From the NCBI GenBank assembly GCA_946885435.1, contig CAMPGL010000012.1:1-25200 (forward strand): DNA of 25,200 nt, given 5' to 3'. The notes beneath the pieces were generated by a model. That model was not told the DNA's origin. It worked only from the letters and a program-made list of their open reading frames with translations, and searched no databases. Shown here in pieces: positions 6,102 to 14,173 of the stretch. The number at the start of each line of letters is the position of its first letter. Position 1 is the stretch's first letter. The stretch comes from an uncultured Brevundimonas sp. GTDB taxonomy: Bacteria > Pseudomonadota > Alphaproteobacteria > Caulobacterales > Caulobacteraceae. The position numbers were made by a program, and so were the translations under genes.

Positions 6102-7069
6102 GAGGCGACCGGTTCACGCGTGCGCCAAAGGGACCACAGCACGCCGGTCAGAAGGATGGCGCCGGTGATCCCGAGCGACCACTCGGCCGGGAACTTCTCC
6201 ATGCCGAAGATGTCGGCCACGAACACCTTGCCGCCGATGAAGATCAGCAGGATCGCCAGCGCCTGCTTGAGATAGGCGAAGCGGTGGATGACCGCCGCCA
6301 GCGCGAAATAGAGCGCCCGGAGGCCCAGGATGGCGAAGATGTTCGAGGTGTAGACGATGTAGGGATCCGTCGTGATCGCGAAGATCGCCGGCACGGAGTC
6401 CACCGCGAAGATCACGTCCGCGATCTCGATGAGCACCAGCGCCAGGAACATGGGCGTGGCCCAGGTGACCAGCCGTCCCTTGGCGTCCGGCAGACGGACG
6501 AAGAAGCGGTCGTCGTGCAGCTGGTCGGTGACCCGCATCCGGCGGCGCAGGAAGCGCACCAGCGGATTGTCGCCGACGTCCTTATGGCCCCCGTCGAAGG
6601 CCAGCATCTTGACCCCCGTCAGGATCAGGAAGGCGGCGAAGATGTAGAGGACCCAGGAAAACTCGCTGACGAGCGCCGCGCCCACCCCGATCATGATGGC
6701 GCGCAGCACGATGACGCCGAGGATTCCCCAGAACAGCACGCGATGCTGCAGGTGTCGGGGTATCGCGAAGAAGGCGAAGATCATCGCAATGACGAAGACG
6801 TTGTCCATCGCCAGGCTTTTCTCGACCGCAAAGCCTGTCAGGTATTCCATGCCGCGCTCGGACCCGAGCTCGGCCCAGACCCACCAGCCGAACAGAAGCG
6901 CGACGGCGATGTAGCCGGCGGAGAGCAGCAGGCTTTCGCGCACGCCGATCTCGCGCTGACCGCGGTGCAGGACGCCGAGGTCAAGCGCGAGCAGAACGCC
7001 CACGATCGAGAGAAAGGCCAGCCACATCCAGGCCGGCTTGCCGAGCCACTCGGCGAGCATGAATTCCAT
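6098..7069 (-). CDS. alx: Alx/TerC-family integral membrane protein
   Basis: A 323-aa multi-spanning inner-membrane protein with about eight or nine hydrophobic helices, of the TerC superfamily and very like E. coli Alx in length and blocks. Family motifs are FAVEKSLAMDNVFV (80-93, D90) and IEIADVIFAVDSVPAIFA (214-231, E215, D218, D224), followed by TSNIFAILGLRALYF. E. coli Alx is induced at high pH and acts in manganese export; I infer metal or pH homeostasis here. Start ATG 7069 has no clear ribosome site; an ATG three codons later (7060), preceded by GGAATTC, is a fair alternative. The stop overlaps the zinc-ligand-deficient beta-CA start by four bases, so the two are co-translated. Confidence 0.88.
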   Translation of the reverse strand: MEFMLAEWLGKPAWMWLAFLSIVGVLLALDLGVLHRGQREIGVRESLLLSAGYIAVALLFGWWVWAELGSERGMEYLTGFAVEKSLAMDNVFVIAMIFAFFAIPRHLQHRVLFWGILGVIVLRAIMIGVGAALVSEFSWVLYIFAAFLILTGVKMLAFDGGHKDVGDNPLVRFLRRRMRVTDQLHDDRFFVRLPDAKGRLVTWATPMFLALVLIEIADVIFAVDSVPAIFAITTDPYIVYTSNIFAILGLRALYFALAAVIHRFAYLKQALAILLIFIGGKVFVADIFGMEKFPAEWSLGITGAILLTGVLWSLWRTREPVAS

Positions 7070-7108
7070 CTGTCAGGTCTCTGGGAATTTGAGGTTCAGA
7101 CGCGAAGA

Positions 7109-7139
7109 GGCCCCCGGCTACGCGATGCAGCCGGAGGCC
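7109..7139 (-). terminator. Hairpin, likely terminator after the DUF465 gene
   Basis: Arms 7109-7119 and 7129-7139 pair over 11 bp with one mismatch, around a 9-nt loop. It lies 20 nt after the DUF465 stop and before the alx start. The T-run beyond it (TCTTCGCGTCT) is weak, so it may attenuate rather than fully stop transcription. Confidence 0.45.
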
Positions 7140-7158
7140 AGGCGGTGAAGTTGAGAGA

Positions 7159-7350
7159 TCAGGCCGGTTGGGGAGCCGGCGCGTCCATCGCGCGCTCGAG
7201 CGCGGCGATCTCGTCGCGCGCGATCAGCTTGCGGCGCTTCAGATAGGCCAGCCGCTCGGCGTTCGGCGCGAGGCGGCGGGTTTCCTCATCGATCGCCTCG
7301 GCCAGCGCCTGATGACGGCGGCGCGCGCGATAGAGATGGATATGCAGCAT
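7159..7350 (-). CDS. DUF465 (YdcH-like) small coiled-coil protein
   Basis: A 63-aa, highly charged, helical protein. HQALAEAIDEETRR, APNAERLAYLKRRKLIARDEIAALE is the DUF465 pattern: a short N-terminal helix, then the LKRRKL-x-x-RDEI core that forms a coiled coil. The start ATG 7350 has a strong AGGAGA ribosome site seven bases away. The family has no firm biochemical role; its members are small cytoplasmic proteins common in proteobacteria. It sits between the alx-type gene and the intact beta-CA, has its own candidate promoter upstream, and is followed by a hairpin, so it may be transcribed alone. Confidence 0.85.
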   Translation of the reverse strand: MLHIHLYRARRRHQALAEAIDEETRRLAPNAERLAYLKRRKLIARDEIAALERAMDAPAPQPA

Positions 7351-7490
7351 GGTCGTCTCCTCTGTGTTGAGGAGCGTGCCCGGCACGGAACGAGGGGGTG
7401 GAGGGGGAGCCCCGTGACGCACCGAGCACGCTCGATGCGGTCCGACATCACGATCATAGGGATCGCCAGAGGGGCCCGGTCCGCACACCT

Positions 7491-7519
7491 AAGCTAGGGA
7501 GACCGCCCGGGTCGGTCAA
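7491..7519 (-). promoter_or_regulatory. Candidate promoter for the DUF465 gene
   Basis: On the minus strand TTGACC (7519-7514), a 17-nt spacer and TAGCTT (7496-7491) resemble a sigma-70 promoter. The -35 is good, the -10 is poor. The leader to the DUF465 start would be about 135 nt. The rest of the gap between the intact beta-CA and the DUF465 gene (7351-7561) shows no other clear signal. Confidence 0.35.
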
Positions 7520-7561
7520 GGATCGCGCCTCCTCAACCCGAGCGTCCGTTCGTCGCAGCCG

Positions 7562-8173
7562 TCAGACGGCCGTGAAGGTTCCGTCCTCGCCGAGGCGTTC
7601 GAGCAGCCCGTCCGCGATGCCGAACCGGAAGCCGTGGAGCTTCAGCAGGCCCGCCGCCTCGCGCTCGGCGATCCAGGGGAAGGTGCGCAGGTTGGCCAGG
7701 CTGAGCTTGACCGTCTCATGTTCGCAAACGTCGTCGATCAGGTCCTCGGGCGTGCCGGCGGCGCGCGCCGCGTCGACCGCCGGCTGGGCCATGCGCATCC
7801 ACGGCTTCACGAAGTCCTGGACCTGTTCGGGAAAGCCGTGGACCAGGGCGTTGATGCCGCCGCACTTCTGGTGGCCCATGACAACGATATTCGGCACCTC
7901 GAGGACGCGCACGCCGAACTCGAGCGCCGCGGACGTGCCATGGAAATCCCCGTCCGGCGCGAAGGGCGGCACGAGGTTGGCGACGTTGCGCACCACGAAC
8001 AGCTCGCCGGGCGCGGTGTCGAAAACCATGGCCGGATCGGCCCGGCTGTCGGAGCAGGCGACGATCAGGGCGTGAGGCTTCTGCCCCTCCGCGGCGAGCG
8101 TCTCCATACGGCCCCTGTGCGACGTCCACCCGCCGTCACGAAACCGGCGGTAGCCTTCGATCAGCTTTTCCAT
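7562..8173 (-). CDS. Beta-carbonic anhydrase (complete zinc site)
   Basis: A 203-aa cytoplasmic beta-CA that interconverts CO2 and bicarbonate. Zinc ligands C40, H101 and C104, and the catalytic dyad D42-R44, are all present (ACSDSRADP, GHQKCGG). RNVANLVPP and HGTSAALEFGV are the usual active-site blocks. The ATG 8173 aligns with the start of its paralogue at 6101 (both LLEGYRRFR / LIEGYRRFR); the frame is open further upstream but only inside the RND gene. It begins 13 nt after the RND permease stop with AGGA upstream, so it is probably read from the efflux operon's transcript, at least in part. Confidence 0.93.
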   Translation of the reverse strand: MEKLIEGYRRFRDGGWTSHRGRMETLAAEGQKPHALIVACSDSRADPAMVFDTAPGELFVVRNVANLVPPFAPDGDFHGTSAALEFGVRVLEVPNIVVMGHQKCGGINALVHGFPEQVQDFVKPWMRMAQPAVDAARAAGTPEDLIDDVCEHETVKLSLANLRTFPWIAEREAAGLLKLHGFRFGIADGLLERLGEDGTFTAV

Positions 8174-8186
8174 GGACGGTCCTACT

Positions 8187-11100
8187 CTACTCTGCGGGCT
8201 GGCCGCTGGCGCGGGTCTCCTCGACCTCGAAGGCCTCGATCTCGCGCGCAGCATGCTCGGGAGAGCGGGTGTAGCGGGCCAGCAGGTTGTAGAAAACCGG
8301 CAGGATGAACAACGTCAGCAGGGTCGCGAACATCGCGCCTGCGAAGATGACCACCCCGATGGTCTGGCGGCTGGCCGCGCCGGCCCCCTGCCAGAGCACC
8401 AGCGGCAGGGCGCCGAAGGCCGTGGCGATCGAGGTCATGATGATCGGCCGCAGGCGCAGCGACGAGGCCTCGATCACCGCGTCGCGGATGGTCCGTCCCT
8501 GGTCGCGCAGCTGGTTGGCGAACTCGACGATGAGGATGCCGTTCTTGGCCGCCACGCCGATCAGGATGATCAGGCCGATCTGAGAATAGATGTTGAGGCT
8601 GGACCCAGCCATGTAGAGGCCGAACAGGCCTCCGGCCGCCGCGAGCGGGACCGTCAGCATGATGACAGCCGGCGAGATCCAGCTCTCGAACTGAGCCGCC
8701 AGAACCAGAAACACCAGCAGCAGCGCCAGGCCGAAGGCGACCGCGACGGCCCCGCCGGCTTCGTCCAGATCGCGCGCGGCGCCGCCCCAGCGGACGATCG
8801 GACCCGGCGGCTGCTCGGCGGCCTGCGTCTCGAAGAAGCTGACGGCGTCCGCGACCGTATATCCGGGGGTGAGATCGGCGCTGAGGGTAATGGACCGAAG
8901 CCGGTCAAGCCGGCGACGGTCCGGCGTGTCGCCCGAGGTGCGCGTGTCGACGACCGACGAAAGGGGCGTCAGCGTGCCCGCCTCGCCACGCACGTACAGA
9001 AGGTTGAGGTCCTCGACCTGACGCCGGTTGGCTCGCTCGGTCTGCAGGAGGACGTCGTACTCCTGGCCACCGCGGATGTAGGTGGTCGCGCGGCGACCGC
9101 CGAACATGGTCTCAAGCGTGCGTCCGACGCCCTGGGCCGACACGCCAAGCGCGGCGGCCCGCTCGGGGTCGACGTCGACCAGCAGGCGCGGGGCGTTGGG
9201 TTCGTAGTCGATCCGCGGGCGCGACAGGCCGGGGTTGGCCTGGGCGGCCGCGAAGACCGGCTGGATCCAGGCGTACATCGACTCATAGTCCGAACCGGTG
9301 ATGATGAAGTCGACGCTGCTTCCGCCGCCCCCGCCGCGCTGGAAGGCGCCGGGGGTGGAGGCGTTCACGCGCGCGCCGGTGATGCCGCCAAGCTGGCCGT
9401 TCAGCTCCTGGGCGATCTCGTCGGCGGAGCGGTTGCGCTCCCCCCAGTCAGCCAGGATCAGCACGCCGTTGCCGCTGTTGAAGCTGCCGCCGCCGAATCC
9501 CGGCGCGGACACCAGATAGCCGTCGGCCTCTCCGCTCTGCACATAGGCGGCGAGCATGGGCTCAAGCTCCATCATCACCTGGCGCGTGTAATCGTAGCCC
9601 GCGCCCTCGGACCCCTCGACGCGCACGACGACCCGGCCCCGGTCCTCGGCTGGCGTCAGCTCGTTCGGAAGGGCCAGGAACAGCGCGCCGGCGCCCAGGG
9701 CGACGAGCAGGACGGCTCCGCCCGCCAGGAAGGCCGCCGACCGCTTGCCCAGCATCATGTCGAGCGTGGCGGCGTAGGAGCGACGCAGCGCGTCCATGGC
9801 GAGGTCCACCTTGCGGGCCAGCCAGCCTTCGGTCTTGGCCGGACGCAGAAGCTTGGACGCCAGCATCGGCGAGAGGCTGAGCGCCAGGAAGGCGGAGAAG
9901 GCCACCGCGGCGGCGATGGCGACCGCCAGTTCGACGAACAGCCGGCCGACGTAGCCGGGTAGGAACATCAGGGGCGCGAACACCGAGATCAGCACGATAG
10001 TGGTCGCGACGACCGCGAAGAACACCTGGCGCGAACCGCGGCCGGCCGCGACCAGCGGCGGCTCACCGTGGTCGATGCGACGCTGGATGTTCTCGGTGAC
10101 CACGATGGCGTCGTCGACGACCAGGCCGATGGCCAGCACGAGCGCCAGCAGGGTCAACAGGTTCAGGGAAAACCCGAGCGGCGCCAGGACGATGAAGGTC
10201 GCCAGCAGGCAGATCGGCGCCACGATCGACGGGATGAGCGCGGCGCGCAGCGTGCCCAGGAAGACGAAGTTGACCAGGGCCACCAGCGCCAGCGCGATGC
10301 CGATGGTGACCCACACCTCCTCGATGGCGTGCTTGGTGAAGACCGAGTTGTCGCTGGCGATGACCAGTTCGGAGCCTTCGGGCAGCGACCCCTGGGCCTG
10401 GGCGACCACCTCCTCGACGCCCCGCGAAATCTCCAGGTCGTTGGCCTGGGACTGGCGGGTGATGGCCAGGCCGATCTGGTCCTGGCCATTGCCGCGGAAC
10501 AGGCGGCGCTGCTCGGCGGCGGCCTCCTCGATACGGGCCACGTCCCCGAGCCGGGTCACATAGCCGCCTTCCGCGGCCGTTCCTGAGAGGGGCAGGCGAG
10601 CGAAATCCTCGGGGCTCGCAAAGTTGCGGGCCACGCGCACCGTGTAGTCGCGGCTGGTCGACTCCAGCGAGCCCGCGGGCAGCTCCACGTTCTGGCTCGT
10701 CAAGGCCGCCTCGACGTCCTGAACGGTCAGGCCGCGCGCGGCCATGGCCGCCGGGTCCAGCCACACGCGCATGGCGTAGCGCTGCTCGCCGTAAATCTGG
10801 ACGGCGGCGACCCCCGGCACGTTGGAAAAGCGCTCGACGAGGTAGCGGTCGGCGTAGTCCGTCAGCTCGAGCCGGCTCATCGTCGTCGAGCGGAAGAAGA
10901 CGATCATGATCGGCGAGGAGTCGCTGTCCGCCTTCGCCACCTGGGGCGGGTCGGCCTGGTCCGGCAGACGGCCGGCGACGCGGCTGACGCGGTCGCGTAC
11001 GTCGTTTGCGGCCGCGTCGATGTCGCGATCCAGCGAGAACTCGATGGTCACGCGCGATCGGCCGTCGCGGCTGGAAGAGGTGATCCGCTCGACGCCCTGC

Positions 11101-11321
11101 AGGCCGGCGACCTGCTGCTCGATCGGCTCGGTGATGCGGCTCTCGATGACCTCGGCCGATGCGCCCGCGTAGTCGGTCGAGATCGACACGATCGGCGGGT
11201 CGATGTCCGGCAGCTCGCGGACCGGCAGCAGGAAGAAGGCGGCCGCCCCGATGACGACCAGCACGATGGCGGCGACCGCCGCCAGCACCGGGCGCCGGAC
11301 GGAGATCTCGGAGAGCGTCAC
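8187..11321 (-). CDS. RND efflux permease (HAE1 / AcrB-MexF class)
   Basis: A 1044-aa inner-membrane proton-driven pump of the hydrophobe/amphiphile efflux group. It has the expected order: first membrane helix (11-32), a large periplasmic loop with the porter subdomains, helices 2-6, a second large loop and helices 8-12. The proton-relay pair is D403-D404 in GLVVDDAIVVTENI. The C-terminal ILIGVAAKNGILIVEFA block is typical. The start is GTG 11321-11319, overlapping the adaptor stop as GTGA, so the pair is coupled. No outer-membrane channel of TolC type is encoded in the window, so it probably borrows one. Substrates cannot be predicted from sequence. Confidence 0.95.
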   Translation of the reverse strand: MTLSEISVRRPVLAAVAAIVLVVIGAAAFFLLPVRELPDIDPPIVSISTDYAGASAEVIESRITEPIEQQVAGLQGVERITSSSRDGRSRVTIEFSLDRDIDAAANDVRDRVSRVAGRLPDQADPPQVAKADSDSSPIMIVFFRSTTMSRLELTDYADRYLVERFSNVPGVAAVQIYGEQRYAMRVWLDPAAMAARGLTVQDVEAALTSQNVELPAGSLESTSRDYTVRVARNFASPEDFARLPLSGTAAEGGYVTRLGDVARIEEAAAEQRRLFRGNGQDQIGLAITRQSQANDLEISRGVEEVVAQAQGSLPEGSELVIASDNSVFTKHAIEEVWVTIGIALALVALVNFVFLGTLRAALIPSIVAPICLLATFIVLAPLGFSLNLLTLLALVLAIGLVVDDAIVVTENIQRRIDHGEPPLVAAGRGSRQVFFAVVATTIVLISVFAPLMFLPGYVGRLFVELAVAIAAAVAFSAFLALSLSPMLASKLLRPAKTEGWLARKVDLAMDALRRSYAATLDMMLGKRSAAFLAGGAVLLVALGAGALFLALPNELTPAEDRGRVVVRVEGSEGAGYDYTRQVMMELEPMLAAYVQSGEADGYLVSAPGFGGGSFNSGNGVLILADWGERNRSADEIAQELNGQLGGITGARVNASTPGAFQRGGGGGSSVDFIITGSDYESMYAWIQPVFAAAQANPGLSRPRIDYEPNAPRLLVDVDPERAAALGVSAQGVGRTLETMFGGRRATTYIRGGQEYDVLLQTERANRRQVEDLNLLYVRGEAGTLTPLSSVVDTRTSGDTPDRRRLDRLRSITLSADLTPGYTVADAVSFFETQAAEQPPGPIVRWGGAARDLDEAGGAVAVAFGLALLLVFLVLAAQFESWISPAVIMLTVPLAAAGGLFGLYMAGSSLNIYSQIGLIILIGVAAKNGILIVEFANQLRDQGRTIRDAVIEASSLRLRPIIMTSIATAFGALPLVLWQGAGAASRQTIGVVIFAGAMFATLLTLFILPVFYNLLARYTRSPEHAAREIEAFEVEETRASGQPAE

Positions 11322-12424
11322 CGCGGGGCTCCGCCGCCGATGCGGACCGGCGCGCCCGGCTGAATCCGGTTCAGGCCGGAGGCGACGATCCGGTCGCCCG
11401 GTTGCAGACCGCCGGTGATTTCGATGAAGCCGCCTTCGACCACGCCGGTCTCGACGATGACGCGCTGGGCCTGCAGCTCCTCGCCCTGGCCCGCGATGCG
11501 ATAGACATAGGCCTGATCGGCCTCGAACTGGACGGCGGCCTCCGGCGCGGCGAGGCCCTGGCGCTCACCCTGCTGGACCCGCACCCGCATCAGCATGCCC
11601 GGACGGATCTGGCCGCCCGGATTGGCGAACTCGGCGCGGGCGGTCACCGCCCGGGTGGTCGGGTCGACGCGGGTGTCGATCAGGGAGATCGAGCCCGCGA
11701 AGGTCTCGCCCGGCATGGCGTCGGCCGTGGCGGTGATGGGCGTGCCCGACCGGATGCGACCGAGGTAACGCTCCGGCACCGGGAAATCGACGCGCACCAC
11801 CGAGATGTCATCGAGGGTCGCGATCACGCGGCCCGGATTGACCAGGGTGCCCGGCGTCACGTCCGACAGACCGATCACGCCTGAGAACGGCGCGCGAATG
11901 ATGCGGTCGCCGCGCCGCGACTGGGCGGCGGCCACGCCGGCCTGCGCCGTCGCCAGGGCCGTCTCGGCCTGCTCGAGCTGGACGCGCGGGGCGACGCCGC
12001 GATCGACCAGTTCCTGCCAGCGCTCGACCTCGCGCTGGGCCTGAACGAGGTTCGCGCGCGCGGTCAGGATATCGGCGTCCTCTTCGCCGGCCTGAAGTTC
12101 GACCAGAGGTGTGCCGGCCGAGACCCGCTGGCCGTCGGTGAACATCACCCGGGTGATCAGTTCCGTGGTCGCCGAGGTGATGTCGAGCGAGCGGCGGCCC
12201 TTGGCGACGCCGAGCGCCTGGATACCGTCGGTGAAGGTCCTCTGGGTCAGGGCGACGGCCTCGACCTGTTGGGCGCGGCCGCCCGGCCCTCCGCGGCCAC
12301 CGCCAGGCCCACCGGGGCCGCCTTCAGCCTCGCCGCCGCCGAGAATCGCGCGAAGGACCACGGCGATCAGCATCAGGCAGACGAGCCCAATGGCCGCGAC
12401 CAGGAAAAAGTGACGCTTGAACAC
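11318..12424 (-). CDS. RND membrane-fusion (periplasmic adaptor) protein
   Basis: A 368-aa HlyD/AcrA-type adaptor that links the inner-membrane pump to an outer-membrane channel. It has an N-terminal membrane anchor (FFLVAAIGLVCLMLIAVVL, about 5-23), then a glycine-rich linker (GGPGGPGGGRGGPGG), a lipoyl/barrel-sandwich domain split around a short coiled-coil hairpin (AGEEDADILTARANLVQAQ... AQAGVAAAQSRR), and a beta-barrel with the membrane-proximal domain. I choose GTG 12424-12422, preceded by GGAG; a TTG two codons upstream or at 12487 is possible. It lacks a lipobox, so it is anchored by the helix. It overlaps the RND permease gene by four bases. Confidence 0.92.
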   Translation of the reverse strand: MFKRHFFLVAAIGLVCLMLIAVVLRAILGGGEAEGGPGGPGGGRGGPGGRAQQVEAVALTQRTFTDGIQALGVAKGRRSLDITSATTELITRVMFTDGQRVSAGTPLVELQAGEEDADILTARANLVQAQREVERWQELVDRGVAPRVQLEQAETALATAQAGVAAAQSRRGDRIIRAPFSGVIGLSDVTPGTLVNPGRVIATLDDISVVRVDFPVPERYLGRIRSGTPITATADAMPGETFAGSISLIDTRVDPTTRAVTARAEFANPGGQIRPGMLMRVRVQQGERQGLAAPEAAVQFEADQAYVYRIAGQGEELQAQRVIVETGVVEGGFIEITGGLQPGDRIVASGLNRIQPGAPVRIGGGAPR

Positions 12425-12499
12425 AGACAAAGGCTCCGGGGGAGGCGTTCGGCTGGAGGGATTAGGCCGAGCGGACTCAGCAATCAACGCAGATACGGT

Positions 12500-13264
12500 T
12501 CAAAACCGTCGCCAGACGCCGAGGACGACGCCGCGTTGAGCGGGCGCCTCGCGCCCCGCGACCGGCTCCCGCCAGCCGGCCTGAAGGCTCCAGTCGCCGA
12601 AGCGGCGGACCACGGACACTTCGCTGTTGAGCCAAGCGGCCTCGCCCCCGTCGAGCGTCAGACCGCCGTAGATCTGTGACAGGAACAACCAGTCGTCGCC
12701 CGCCTCGACGCCCAATGTGAGGTCGCCGCGGACCTCATCCGGCAGGCCGGAGCGGAAGCGGCGGGCCACCTGGACCTCGATGAAGGCGCGCTCGCCGGCC
12801 AGCCAGTCGAAGTCGTCGCTGTGGCCCGCGAGCGCGCGGACCTCCCAGTCCCCCTCGCCTTCCCCCGGCGCGGCGTAGCCGGCGTTGCGGCCTGCCCCGG
12901 CGGTGGCGTAGCCAACGTAGAGAGCCAGGGCGTTGTGGTCGTCCCGCCAAGCCTGCCAGCGCAAGCCGATCTCGGTCGGTCCGGCCCCCTCATAGTCGGC
13001 GAAGGCGTCCAGGCCCCGCTGCCATTCCGTCTTGAGCTGAAGAGTGACGGTGTCGGTCAGGCCGTATTCGGCGAACAGCGAGGCGATGTCGTCCTCGCGC
13101 GGGGCGGGAAGATCGCGGAGCGTTCCGTCGAGATCAAAGCCCTGCTCCGCACGCAGCACCTCGACCTTGGCGATGACCTGGGCGTCGCCCTGCGGCAGGG
13201 ACCAGGCGCCGGCCAGGGCCGTCGACGGCGCGAGCGCCGCCGCCGCCCCGAGCAGCAGCCTCAG
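12500..13264 (-). CDS. Exported protein, probable outer-membrane beta-barrel
   Basis: About 254 aa. A signal peptide (RLLLGAAAALAPSTALA, cleavage before GAWSLP) precedes strongly alternating, aromatic-rich strands, ending in VVLGVWRRF with a terminal phenylalanine, as in outer-membrane barrels. I do not recognise a named family; it resembles uncharacterised porin-like proteins. There is no ATG, GTG or TTG near the signal peptide; a CTG at 13264-13262 overlaps the aldolase stop as CTGA and would give MRLLLGAAAA, so I use it. It lies 75 nt upstream of the RND adaptor and could serve that system, but it is too short to be a TolC-type channel. Confidence 0.65.
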   Translation of the reverse strand: MRLLLGAAAALAPSTALAGAWSLPQGDAQVIAKVEVLRAEQGFDLDGTLRDLPAPREDDIASLFAEYGLTDTVTLQLKTEWQRGLDAFADYEGAGPTEIGLRWQAWRDDHNALALYVGYATAGAGRNAGYAAPGEGEGDWEVRALAGHSDDFDWLAGERAFIEVQVARRFRSGLPDEVRGDLTLGVEAGDDWLFLSQIYGGLTLDGGEAAWLNSEVSVVRRFGDWSLQAGWREPVAGREAPAQRGVVLGVWRRF

Positions 13265-14025
13265 GCGTCGTAGCCGGGAGACCGCCGGTCGAGTTGACGC
13301 AGAGCGCCCGGCCAGGCCAGCCCCGCCACAAACGCGATGCCCCGGCCCTGTTCCTTGGTCTCGGCCTGAGCCGCGTCGGGCGCGATAAGCACGCCCTGCC
13401 GCCCCGCCGACAATGCCGCGACCTGCTGGGCGCACGCCCGCTCCAGAAAGAACATCCCGATCCAAGCTTCGGCGGCGGTGCGGCCGACCGCCAGCGTCCC
13501 ATGGTTGCGCAGCAGCATCAGCGACTTGTCGCCGAGGTCGGCCACCAGCCGCTCGCGCTCGTCGTGGTTCAGGGCGAGACCTTCATAGCCGTGGTAGGCG
13601 ACCTGGTGCTGGAGCAGGCAGGCGTTCTGGCTGATGGAGAGCAGGCCCTCGGCCTGGGAGGCGACCCCTACCCCGTGGACCGTGTGCAGGTGCATGACGA
13701 AATGCGCATCCTCGCGCGCGGCGTGCACCGCCGAGTGGATGGTGAACCCCGCCGGATTCACGAAATGCTGCGTCTCCTGGACGATGCGCCCTTCCAGATC
13801 GACCTTCACCAGCGACGAGGCGGTGATCTCCTCGAAGTAGAAGCCGTACGGGTTGATCAGGAAGTGATGCTCCGGGCCCGGCACGCGGGCGGAGATGTGA
13901 GTGAAGATCATGTCGTCCCAGCCGTGCAGGGCGACCAGGCGATAGAGCGCCGCGAGATCGACCCGCGCCTGCCACTCCTCGGCGGAAACCTGGTCCTTCA
14001 CGGACACCATCGCGCCATCGGCCAT
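13261..14025 (-). CDS. Class II aldolase/adducin family protein
   Basis: A 254-aa zinc-dependent aldolase-like protein of the FucA/AraD/adducin fold, with unknown substrate. The metal-site histidines are visible in the MHLHTVHG stretch (H-x-H) and in LLRNHGTLAVG; GWDDMIFTHISARVPG and LINPYGFYFEEITASSLVKVDL are typical of the N-terminal half. The ATG 14025 has a near-perfect AGGAGG six bases upstream. The stop overlaps the proposed start of the barrel gene. Enzymes of this family act on sugar phosphates or related hydroxy acids; no pathway genes are next to it, so no reaction is assigned. Confidence 0.88.
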   Translation of the reverse strand: MADGAMVSVKDQVSAEEWQARVDLAALYRLVALHGWDDMIFTHISARVPGPEHHFLINPYGFYFEEITASSLVKVDLEGRIVQETQHFVNPAGFTIHSAVHAAREDAHFVMHLHTVHGVGVASQAEGLLSISQNACLLQHQVAYHGYEGLALNHDERERLVADLGDKSLMLLRNHGTLAVGRTAAEAWIGMFFLERACAQQVAALSAGRQGVLIAPDAAQAETKEQGRGIAFVAGLAWPGALRQLDRRSPGYDA

Positions 14026-14092
14026 CTTCGCCTCCTGCAAAGCCTTCGGGACCGTCGCGCCGTGGGTGAACGGCGTCAAGGTTTCCGACGCG

Positions 14093-14107
14093 TTAACGCT
14101 GTCTTCA
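14093..14107 (+). promoter_or_regulatory. Possible CtrA-type box upstream of the DUF2336 gene
   Basis: TTAA-N7-TTCA at 14093-14107 matches the CtrA consensus TTAA-N7-TTAA except for one base. It lies 67 nt before the proposed start of the DUF2336 gene. CtrA controls cell-cycle genes in Caulobacterales. One-mismatch hits occur by chance, so this is tentative. Confidence 0.25.
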
Positions 14108-14173
14108 CAGGCGACGGCCAAGTTGGCGGGGACGCGGAAAAGGCCGCGTGGAAGTGACCCGGCGGAGGGGCGC

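Noticed and set aside
7070..7161. yybP-ykoY manganese riboswitch upstream of the alx-type gene
   Set aside because: This riboswitch precedes E. coli alx, but the 90-nt gap here shows only a simple hairpin after DUF465 and no recognisable riboswitch core.
8172..9962. 596-codon open frame on the plus strand
   Set aside because: Antisense to the RND permease, whose proton-relay and other motifs establish the minus strand as coding.
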